In this document: piece after piece, positions 10,101 to 20,098 of the stretch | How positions within the stretch are numbered: position 1 is the stretch's first letter | Layout of the letters: each line of letters opens with the position of its first letter | Origin: Blattamonas nauphoetae | Lineage: Eukaryota; Preaxostyla; Oxymonadida | Length of the DNA stretch: 64,000 nt | Direction: 5' to 3' | Assembly: GCA_033064195.1 (NCBI GenBank) | Contig: JARBJD010000036.1 | Location: 1-64,000, forward strand | The notes under the pieces: model-generated | What the model was told of the DNA's origin: nothing | Seen by the model: the letters and a program-made list of their open reading frames with translations, nothing else | Database searches by the model: none | Position numbers and translations under genes: made by a program

Positions 10101-12838
10101 TTTGGGTTATGGATGCTCACGCCCGGCAAAGCCCAGAAGTCCGTCTCGCACATACCAGCCGATCACTACTGAATTCTATCTCAACTCTTCAACCCAATAC
10201 AAATCCACAGCACTTCCGATGTTACTTCTGTAAGCGCATCTTGACAGAATTCTTCCCAAGTCATCATTGCCAACACATTAAGAAGTCTCAACCGCAACCA
10301 GGGGATGACTTATATCACCGATTCGTTTTCAACCTGAAATGGAGTCGTCAAAGGGATCAAAATTCCAATTCTGGTTCTGAAGAGGGACAGACAGAACTTT
10401 TTGAACTCAGCTTTATCTATCCTCAAAAAGGACATGTCCCACAATCTCACGAAGGTCTGAAACTGTTTGACATGACGAAAATCGAGATGGTGCGTGTCGG
10501 AGAACAGACCGTATCTCATCTCCCAATCCATCCCACCCCAAATGAACACAAGCAGAGAGTCCCATGGAAGGTCACTTATTCTAATCCAATTCCCAACTTT
10601 TTCACATACTTCCCACGAAGACCGAACCCTCTTGAACGACCTCAGCCGACCATCTCGCCCATGCCTGGCCCTGCATTCACCATCGAAGATTCCCACACCG
10701 TTGTCTTGAACGAATTTCAAAACCCAACCAGTCATCTGTGCACGTCAGTTAACTTGGTTGATGTGTGGACAAAGGGACAGATGATTGGATTCGGCGACAA
10801 CTGGAGGGATGAGGTGTTGTCAATGGGTGCCCTCCATCCCCCTCATGAGAATCCAGATGGTCTGTGGAAGTCAAAAGGAGTTCCGCTCGCTCAAATTCAT
10901 CTTCCAATGACCTTTTTCCCACATCGAACTCTATTGCTCGGCAAAAGACAGATTCTCACTCCATTCGAGATCCGGTGGATCCTCACTCTTGAAGTCCAGC
11001 AGAATCCGACTTTCAAAAAATTCGGGGAATCGCGCCAACTCACAGAAACCTGCTCATCCACGATCGACAAACACATCAATGAGGGACAATCATTGACGGA
11101 GGCTGAAACAATACTCATCGCCTCTGATAGAAAAGCATTTTCATTGCTCTCCTCTTCTGAACTCACCTCGCTTAAAAATCAGTTCTTCAGTTCGAAATCG
11201 TTGTCCATGTACGATCTCCAGTCGTTGGTTTCATTTGTGAGCGGAACGCCGACACTCATCTTGGGCATTTTGACGACGATCGTAGATTCTCTCGCTCCTC
11301 CAAAGCAACAGACGGATCGTGCAATTGAATCTCTCAAATCGATTGCTCAGACCCATCCTATGAAGCTCGGTGCAATGAAGGAATGTCTCCAGACAAGTTT
11401 ATCCATCGCATGTGACAGTCTGAAGGAGGTTCTTGAACACAGAATTCTGGGAAAGGAAACAGATCTCAGTGTCGCCGATGTGAACTTGGTAGTGGAAGGA
11501 TCGATCACGAATCCACTGCTGCCTCGTTTGCTTCGACGACATGTGCTTCCCTTCATCATTGAAGTACCACGAGGTAAAACGGAACAGGCTGAACTGCTCG
11601 CTCAACTCAAAACGACATTCAAACGGAAAGAGAGAGAGATCTGGAGTGCAATTCTTCTGATCCATGCACCAATCGAAGAATCTGAAAAGACACGTCTCAC
11701 ATCTCTCATCAAAGAATGCAACCAATTCAAACCAGCTCAAAAAGAAAAACTAACTTTGCTTGTCGATCAAACCCATCACGATGAGGTTTACATCGACGGA
11801 TGGAATAAGGCACTATCTTGTCTCGAAGAGAAGCAAAAGGAGGATTTGTCGTCACTTGCTTTTCTGGACCAATTTGTTGCAGTGTCGGAGGAAGGAAGCG
11901 AAGATGATCGCAATCTGGATGAAGTGAGCGAAGATGATCGCAGTCTGGATGAAGTGAGCGAAGATGATCGCGTTCTGGAGGTAGCAATTCGGTCAGCTGA
12001 GAATATTCTGGACAGGGACAGATGTACTCTTCTATCGTTGGTGAGCAGAAAGCCCAGACTCACCTCAAGCATACGCAAAGAGATTGCTTCATTGTTATGT
12101 TCTGTGAACCCCAAATTGGAGGAGACAGTTAAAACATCGATCACTGGATTGGAACTAAGCCCAGAAGACGAAGCGATTCTGCTGAAATGTGTGACTACCA
12201 GTGAACCACTGAATGATGTGGACATCACCAATGTGAAGAAGTCGATCGAATCAAACAACTTGACCGACCTTTCCAAGACTCTGAAGGCATTCCTTAGTCG
12301 CGATGAAATGCTCTCCCAATCCGACCAATCACTCGTGTTGTCGTGTGGTCTCCGTAAAAGTGAAATCGTCAATACCGAGCTTCGCCTTCTGTTCGAATAC
12401 GTTGGAGGGAAACGATTAAGTCCCAATAACGTTGATCGCATCAGATCGGATGCACGACGATTCAGAGCAGACCTGAATGCCAAACAGAAGCGCCTCGTCA
12501 AACGTCTCAACGAAGCCAAATTCTCGTGGAAAGATCTGGCGACGCTTCTTTGTTTGCCGAATGGACTCGATTCCGCATATCTCCCCGGACTCGATGTGCT
12601 ATTTCCAAAAGACAATCTCAAACAGAGAAGAAACGTGGACACATTATTTGGACCTCCTGAGGATTCCATGAGAGAGGAGAAACAAACCCTGAATGGACCC
12701 ATTGAATATGATTCTTTTTCGGATTTGATCCAGCCGAACAGCCCGCTTCATCCGGTCGACTCACCGTCCCTCAAAACCAAAAGAATGCTGCATTCTGTCG
12801 AGGACCTCCAAAAAGAACCGATGGATGGATTTGAGTGA
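7151..12838 (+). CDS. Giant P-loop protein with Crinkler-like architecture
   Basis: The best model has five exons: 7151-7600, 7636-7782, 7841-8529, 8561-8635 and 8665-12838. It encodes about 1,844 residues and the lengths sum to a multiple of three. The protein starts MGNNISRHF, a good N-myristoylation context. A Walker A motif, GTPGMGKSAS, lies at residues ~128-137. Much later HWHVVDD, then VLFTSP, YLIEYSVPKYP and FSFVPRFVL follow the order seen in the NTPase part of Crinkler/RHS-type proteins (WyLvD, SP, YmPxW, fGGxpRy). Between Walker A and HWHVVDD sits an insert with GS repeats (GSTVAKDSK, GSTLRKGSK, GSVIKKDS). Tandem repeats follow, then a CxxC...HxC cluster (CYFCKRIL...HHCQH) near residue ~525, and a long helical C-terminal half. 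Introns at 7783-7840 and 8636-8664 are less certain because they lack a pyrimidine tract. Function is unknown; Crinkler-type proteins elsewhere act in nuclei or as secreted effectors. Confidence 0.65.
8761..8899 (+). repeat. In-frame 30-nt tandem repeat (NTKEEQPAIQ)
   Basis: About 4.6 copies of a 30-nt unit starting AACACGAAGGAAGAACAACC encode the decapeptide NTKEEQPAIQ. Copies are almost identical at the DNA level, which points to recent slippage or unequal exchange. The period is a multiple of three, so the frame is kept. It lies inside exon 5 of the P-loop gene. Confidence 0.95.
8916..8996 (+). repeat. In-frame 27-nt tandem repeat (LEDPTDLIG)
   Basis: Two identical 27-nt copies (8941-8967 and 8968-8994) and one diverged copy before them encode LEDPTDLIG. 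The block directly follows the NTKEEQPAIQ array, so two unrelated expansions sit side by side in the P-loop protein. Confidence 0.9.
11897..11979 (+). repeat. In-frame 30-nt tandem repeat (VSEDDRSLDE)
   Basis: Nearly three copies of a 30-nt unit encode (G/V)SEDDR(N/S/V)LDE. It is an acidic linker between predicted helical parts of the C-terminal half of the P-loop protein. Confidence 0.9.
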
Positions 12839-13064
12839 GGCACCGAAATTTTTACCATCGCTTGATCCTAATTCACATGGATGATTCATTCACACTATCA
12901 CTTCATTTTTTCAAAACATTTTGTTGGACAGACTACCGAGCGTTTTTTCTCCAATCTCAGAGAAAGTGGGTGATACAGTCACCATGTCTTTCATTCCCAC
13001 AAAACACGACGGAACAATTGAAAAAGATGAAATGTTCATATTTTCTTCAGCTCCATAGAGCATT

Positions 13065-14584
13065 TCAGAGGAGATATTCAATGCCAGAGATCTGAACTTT
13101 GGATTGAGCACCACGTTGATTGATAATTTTGGATGCAATGAAATTGCCACATTTAAGCGACATCGGGAGAGAGAGTCCACGGTACAATCCATACAAGAAG
13201 CCTGCCTGGAAATTGTCGCCTGCCCCATTTGTGTCGAGAACATTGTCCACCTTGTATGAAGGAACGATAAACATCTTATTCTTTGTCATCGCAAGAGATC
13301 CATTGGCACCAAGCTTGACAACAAGAATTTTCGTGTATTTCAGAAACTGAGCCCATTCTGGTGGGATTTCGCTGCTAACTTGAGCAGCATGGGAAAGAGG
13401 ACAAGCTTGAGTCGAACACTGCTGTGAAGCCAACGTTCCCATCGCAAATTCAGGAGTTGGAGACTGGGCAATTGGCGGGAGGACAGCTTCTGAGGCTGGT
13501 GATTGGAGTGGGGGAAATGTTTGGCGTGACATCGATTTGGATGTTGGTGACATCCGTTGGGGAATATACTTTCCATTTTCATCCCTCTTCACCCCACAGA
13601 ATGCATCGGCTTCACATTCATTGGCAAAAACGATGTCGACACCCTCATTGAACAGTTCCATGAGAGATTCGCGAGTTTGGTCAATCAACCAAGAATCACC
13701 CATGTCAATTGAGATGCGGGTTCCACTTTCTCGAGCGATCTTCAGTGCATGCTTCGTAGCGGCCGTTGTTGGAACGTCTCCTCGAAATTCATATGCTGAG
13801 AAGTGGAGAAGGAAGGATTCTTCAATCAAAGAATGGAGGATCTCATATGGCTCAAGTTGTTTGGTGACACCAAAGTCTAGCCCAAAGCTCCTCTGCCCGT
13901 CGGGGGTGATGAAAGTGTAGCAAACAGCTGATGGTCCCTTTTTGATAGATACATACGTGTCAATGTCATTGGCACGGAGAGCGTTAATATAATCATAGCC
14001 ATTTTCGTCGTTGCCGACACAGCCAATGTAGGCACAGCGGAGACCAAGATTTGAGGCGCCGAAAATGGTGTTTGTTGGAGAGCCACCTGGAGATTTGAGC
14101 ATCTACGCAAATATAGACGTAGAGTTCAAATGAATGATAGGATAATACATCATGGCTGTTCACGAAATCCGCGATTTTCGCGTTCGTTTCTTCTGTGACA
14201 GGAAAGCTGCCACCTTTCACGAGACCAAGCCCATCCAGAGTTGCATCGTCAACGTTGGCAATGATATCAGTGAGAGCATCACTCATTGCCAGAATAGCAA
14301 ACCGTTTTGCTCTTCTTCTACGACCAGCCTTGAGAGAACTGATGAGAAAAAGGAGGAGATGATACGAGAATGCGTTTTGGTTGGAGGTTCCACGTTGGAT
14401 GAAACTGTGCTTGTGGAACATATTCATCCTGTTGGGATTTTTCGTTAGACGATCGATAATATTGAAGAACATTTGGACGGAAAGCGTTCTGGTTTGAGAT
14501 GGGGACTGGGGAAGTCTGTGGGTCAAATGATTCCGGATCTTCATCGAGTGGTGGTGGAGAAAATGACAATTCTGTCGTTTCCAT
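13065..14584 (-). CDS. PfkB-family sugar/nucleoside kinase, adenosine-kinase-like
   Basis: The model has three exons, 14394-14584, 14149-14338 and 13065-14102, with introns of 55 and 46 nt, giving 472 residues. After a ~65-residue unconserved N-terminus, the domain starts with AILAMSDALTDIIANVDD and LGLVKGGSF, the pattern of adenosine-kinase-like PfkB enzymes. It continues with GGSPTNTIFGASNLG (substrate/Gly motif) and ends with DTNGAGDNFQAGFLYG, the PfkB signature with the anion-hole GAGD and catalytic Asp. A serine/proline-rich insertion of roughly 80-90 residues (about QRMSPTSK to SEIPPEW) interrupts the domain before ILVVKLGANGS, which is unusual. The enzyme should phosphorylate a ribonucleoside or sugar with ATP in the cytosol; the exact substrate cannot be read from sequence. 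It converges with the P-loop gene, with 226 bp between the stops. Confidence 0.9.
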
Positions 14585-14769
14585 GTCGACAGAATTGGTT
14601 TCGAAAGAGAATGTAATGGATATGGGTCATGATCAAGATCCGAAGTTATGTCGGAAGATATCCATCAAATTGTTGGGGTTTCTCTGTTTATCAAAAAGAA
14701 ATAAATCCTTTCAGGGAGATTATTGTGGAGTGCGACTGAACGACACAAGCTATTTGGGACTGATCAATA

Positions 14770-16390
14770 GTCCCTCAAAAATGGGGGGTTTTTAAAAAAA
14801 TGGGGGTAGAACCGAGATTGACCCATTTGAAAAAATGATTAAACCGTTGAATGAGAAAAGCGAAATGATAAACAAAAAAAGTGTCCTATTAATCCTCTTC
14901 GTCACTTGAGTCATCTCCACCATCCTCATTTTCATCAAGAGGAATCTCTGGGTTGGGAGGGGCGTTGAACCTTCTCATTAGATCAGGATCCGTTATGAAC
15001 CAGAGTCCTTCTCTTGTGTTGTCTCGTCGTGTTGGAGGAGGATTAAGATTTCTGGGCAGTTCTGCTTCAGTTATTTTTGATGCCACTGGTTGCATCGTGG
15101 GTGGATGAAGGCCTGTGTCCCTGAAGGAGGCCTTGATCACTTTAGGGTTAAGACCATCCGCGAGGGACTGATCGAGGGCCTCAATGAAGGCAGTCCTTTT
15201 TGAGAGGCATCTGCTAGTGCGTGGGGTCGGATCGAGCTGAGTAGACCACGTTTTATGTTCGCTGTCACGTATTGATCCACGGGCTGCAACATGTGCGTGG
15301 TATGGGAGGGAAGGATGACGATGTCTATACTATTTAATTGACAGAGCAGTTGCACTGAGGCCACATAATGGGAGCGAAGGCCATCCATGATGAGGAGGAT
15401 CCTAGAGTTTTGTTGGTTGATGTTTTGTCTTCGTTGGAAGCATATAGGGAAGGATATAGAGTTGGAAAATTGTCGGAAATAGGGTGTTTGTCATCCTGGT
15501 TTGCGGATTAGCAAGTATTGTGAGGTTTGATCCACGGAATGGTGCATATTCGTCCGGGAGTTGTTGGAAAGGGACCAAAAGCACTGTCGGAAGAAATTTG
15601 CCATCTGCTGCGATGGTGAGGATAAATGTCGTTTTGCTCGGAAGAGGGATTTGGGGGACGATGGGCCGAGGATCCCCTGGGGCGACCGCAACCAACACAT
15701 TATGATTTGGGGCGGAGTTCGCAAAAGATTCGTCTAAATTGAAAATCAGTGAAGCGGTATACGGGTATAATTGTCGTAATCTAAGGTAATGGTTGAACCA
15801 TGGTGTGATAATTTGGGCGGATGTTTGCCGAAAACGTTCATGAGGGAATTGTTCACTCTGTTTGAGTGAGATTTCAGGTCTTCGGTTGGCAAAGGAATAG
15901 CCGAAGGTTGCGGAGAGTTGGGGGTGGGGGACTGTAAGTGGACGTTGACGGATTTGGTCCTGACACTATATCGAAAAATGAGTGAGAAAAACGAGAACAT
16001 ACTAACGATCTGATCGAATTAGCTGAGTGAAAAATCCGTTGACCTCGATCGTGCAAAAGTTCTTGAACTACAGCTTGTTGTTCGCCCTCCGAGAGTTTCG
16101 GAGGGCGCCCAACTACCCCGCATGGTTTGTTGCTTTTTACGTTCTTGATGGCTCTCTCCATAACGTGCTTTTTAATGTTTCCCACTCGGCCAGCCCGAGC
16201 GAAGGGAATGCTATGCGCGAGTGCTAGGCGCACAAACCGCTCCCCACGATGGGGGATGCGTCTGTACTCCTCCGTCCCAGCAAGACGGAGGATTTCGGCA
16301 TCTGAAAGGGGACTAACCTTGGGCATAATAATCATGGGGCAGCGGGGGATTTACCCCCCATTTTTTAAACACCCCCATTTGATCAAGGAC
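14770..16390 (-). mobile_element. pogo-like DNA transposon with TIRs and TA target sites
   Basis: The ends are inverted repeats of about 45 bp. The left begins GTCCCTCAAAAATGGGGGG and the right, complemented, GTCCTTGATCAAATGGGGG. Each is flanked by TA (14768-14769 and 16391-16392), the duplication typical of the Tc1/mariner/pogo superfamily. The 1,621-bp element encodes one transposase on the minus strand. It lies between the PfkB kinase and a small membrane-protein gene, with its right TA ending only 13 bp before that gene's ATG. Mild TIR divergence and at least two coding frame breaks suggest a fairly recent but now inactive copy. Confidence 0.9.
14889..16335 (-). pseudogene. pogo/DDE_1-type transposase, frameshifted
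   Basis: The start MIIMPKVSPLSDAEILRLAG is followed by a helix-turn-helix region ending GVVGRPPKLSEGEQQAVV, like the CENP-B/pogo DNA-binding domain. A DDE_1 catalytic core follows: the three acidic sites are in IFNLDESF (about 15753-15730), ILLIMDGLRSH (about 15400-15370) and THMLQPVDQYV (about 15280-15250). A 37-nt GT-AG intron at 15966-16002 (GTATGT...ATATAG) joins the first two parts in frame. Two further frame changes, near 15435 and near 15210, have no splice signals and look like true frameshifts. The tail is acidic, ending GGDDSSDEED. Cut-and-paste integration into TA is expected for the family; this copy is probably not functional. Confidence 0.88.
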
Positions 16391-16405
16391 TAAAAGCCAA
16401 TCACA

Positions 16406-16632
16406 ATGGCCGGAGTATATCACTTTCTCAATCATTACCCTGAATTTTTGTCGTCATTTTTGGTCTTTTTTTCTTTTAGATGGATGTTTGGACTGTCCTC
16501 GCGATTATATTCATCTTCATTGTCGCATGCGTTGTTGGCGTCGGATTCCTTGGATATTTTGCTAGAAAGCGCGCTCTAAGTGGTCAAACAATTTCGGTAC
16601 CGATTTCAGATCCAACTGAAGATCAACTGTAG
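16406..16632 (+). CDS. 53-residue single-pass membrane protein
   Basis: Exon 1 is only nine bases (16406-16414, encoding MAG). A 65-nt intron, GTATAT...TTTTAG, at 16415-16479 has a strong pyrimidine tract, and exon 2 (16480-16632) completes the frame. The product starts MAGMDVWTVLAIIFIFIVAC, has one hydrophobic helix of about 22 residues followed by RKR, and ends in a short acidic tail. The topology is probably N-out/C-cytosolic. I recognise no family. Its upstream region was split by the pogo element, which leaves 13 bp before the ATG. An alternative is that translation starts at the second ATG (16480), giving 50 residues. Confidence 0.6.
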
Positions 16633-16921
16633 CTTATCGACTCAATCCAAACATCATCATTCTTCGACCAAGGGCAGACTGCAAAGCTCAAGGTACTCAC
16701 GTCATGTAATCTTCATTTCTACAGAAAAGCTGTTATCTTCATTCTTTTCTCATCAATTTTTAATCCAGTCGTCCTTCTCTCACACGGGAGTGCCCTCACA
16801 ATTCTTGACTTCTAAGCCAACCTCCCGTGCAGATTCTTGCTTCACCTGATTTTCGACAAAGAATGGAGACTCTTAGTTCGAATGGCGATTATCTCACGAG
16901 GTGAAACGAAGAAAACAATGA

Positions 16922-18956
16922 TTATGACGATTGTCCAGAATGAAGAAGAACCTGGTGAAATTCAGAGATTTTTTGAGGTAAGAGAGAAGCCATCGTCCTA
17001 CAGAGTTCAAGCTGAGAGAAAAATGAGCAGAGAATGAAGAAAACCTCTTTCGTAAAAATGTCCTTGATTCCCATCTTGTCATGGTATTGAATGATGAAGA
17101 GGTACTCCTGATAACTCAGTTTCATCCTCTCAACATAATTCTCCAGAGGAACAGCAGTGGAAGGCACCCGTGTGAAGAGACGAGCAATGCACAGATGGGC
17201 TGTGAGGTAGCTCGCCACCATCTCCTCATCGACATGTGGGTTGGTTGGCGGGAGTTGATTGATCTTCAGAGGTTCGTTTCTGATGCTGCCAGTGCGATTT
17301 GCAGCGTTGAATCCCGTGAAATCAGCGTTGGGTTGGTCCCACGGCGCGAGGAACATGCGGTAGTGGCGGATGGCAGCCGCAGTGTACTCGATGAGGATTT
17401 TGAGAGTGATGTCGGACTTGTCTTGTTGGCATTGGTCCATCTTCCAGTCGGAGAGGGTCTCAAACGTCGATGCCACGGAGTACGTGAGATCGATGAGGAG
17501 GCTTTTGTACGAGTCTGGGTTGAGTTCGCGGATGAGCGGTTCGAGCAGGTTCACCTTCTTCTTGAGAAGGGCTGTTTGGGTCTGGACGTCGTTGTAGAAT
17601 GGGACCATCATGCCATACATCTCGCCCAGGTCCTGCTGGATTCTGACGTGGTCGGTCACATATCCATCCAGAACGAAGAATTCCAAAGCTGTGGTGAATG
17701 CTGCGAGACCAAGTCGGAAGAGCCTCCGAGCATTTGGGAGAGTGGCTTCCTTTTTGGGAGATTCCAGACTCTTCTTGTTGTTGACTTGCGACCAATGATC
17801 CCACTGGTCCTCCGTCATTAGAGAGTGCTGCTTGCGGATGGGTGAATGATGTGTGCGAGCAGGGATCCCGTAGATCTTGTCTGTGCAGATGCATCGATAC
17901 TTTGGGTTGGTGCTTGTTTGGGGAGGCTGCTGGGATGGTTCGATTGGTTCGCGTGTGGGTGGAAGGATGGCTTCTGGATTTCCTGATCGAAATCGCATTT
18001 CCATGTCTGCCAACTCCGCACAATAGAGTCGTCCTTCGGTGACTGCGACAGTGGCAACCGTTTTGCGTTCTTCCTCGTTATAGTCAGACTTTGCCTTGGG
18101 AGTCCCATCCTCCTTTTTTAAACTTGTCTCCAAAACCCGTTTTGCTTCAGTCAAACAGGTAAATCCTCGCTCGAATTGGCTCCGGATACGATAATGCTCG
18201 ATGATGTTGGTGCAATTCGAGACCCACTCAAGTCCGACGTAGTCACCGCTTTCCAGTTCTCGAGACAGACACATTTCACAATATGCAGCTCCGTTATCTG
18301 TATCACCCAATTGACCGTATATTTGTGCCATGTAAAATAAGGAGAGTGTATGCATTGATTCCAGTTTATCGATTTCGTTTTGATCACAAACGCGAGCCAT
18401 TTCTTTGTAGACCAACATTGCTTTTTGGAGGAGTTCCAGTGATCTTTGAGCATTTCCACGCCCTACACTCGCAACTGCAAGCTGATTGTACGCTTGGATA
18501 AGCATATATTTGTCATCAATCTCCCTGGGGTTCACGATGATAAAGTCAACAATGATACCTCTGTTGTAAGACCTCAATAGCTGATAGAAGGTTCGTTTCC
18601 GCTGATTGAAGTTCTTCGACATCTGCTTGAACAATGCCCACGAGAAAATCTATTTGTCCAATGAAATTTGTGGCTTTGTGTTTAGTTTCGGTTGAATTCA
18701 CTGTTGGGATCAAGTCAAGAATTTTCTTTTTCAAAACTGCCAAAACATCGCAGGCTAGATACCGAGAACGAAATGGGTCCTCATCAGGATCCTTGATACG
18801 AACAAGCTCATCATATTTGTTCACAAAACGGTCCACTTCCGCATCAAGAATATCTTCCAGAGATCCATGAACAGTTTGGAATTCTAGAGGAACTTCTGTT
18901 CGTTCGTACTCAGCTGGTACATGCACATTTTCATCACCAGGATCATCATTCATCAA
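16922..18956 (-). CDS. KIFBP: KIF-binding protein (KBP) homologue
   Basis: Three exons, 18559-18956, 17045-18524 and 16922-17011, with introns of 34 and 33 nt, give 655 residues. The N-terminal half has TPR-like helices (YNQLAVASVGRGNAQRSLEL, YMAQIYGQLGDTDNGAAYCE). The C-terminal half has FFVLDGYVTDHVRIQQDLGE, LEPLIRELNPDSY and ELCRTMASLLPQKI, in the order and wording typical of the KBP family. The 33-nt last intron is a multiple of three, so unspliced RNA would still read through. In animals this protein binds kinesin motor domains and blocks their microtubule binding. Its role here is inferred only from that family. The start MMNDDPGDEN was chosen as the first Met of an open exon; the upstream region is shared with the divergent ubiquitin gene. 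Confidence 0.9.
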
Positions 18957-19160
18957 CCTAAAAACTTAAGGGTGAATTCATGTGTGATCCGATATTGGAT
19001 ATCACCTGTCATAGATTGTGTCAAGGAGGTTGTATACCACACTTCAATCATGATTCGTTTCAATTGTCTGCAAGCGTGTCTCAAAAGGCTGGGCATCACA
19101 GCCGATCAAGGCCATAACGGATATCCGACTGATCTAGTATGCATTTTGAGGCAGAAATGA

Positions 19161-20098
<938 letters not shown>

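Noticed and set aside
11788-12702. 304-codon minus-strand open frame
   Set aside because: It mirrors the long coding exon of the P-loop gene; composition is Ser/Arg-rich as expected for an antisense frame, with no domain.
17081-17821. 246-codon plus-strand frame
   Set aside because: It is antisense to the conserved C-terminal half of KIF-binding protein.
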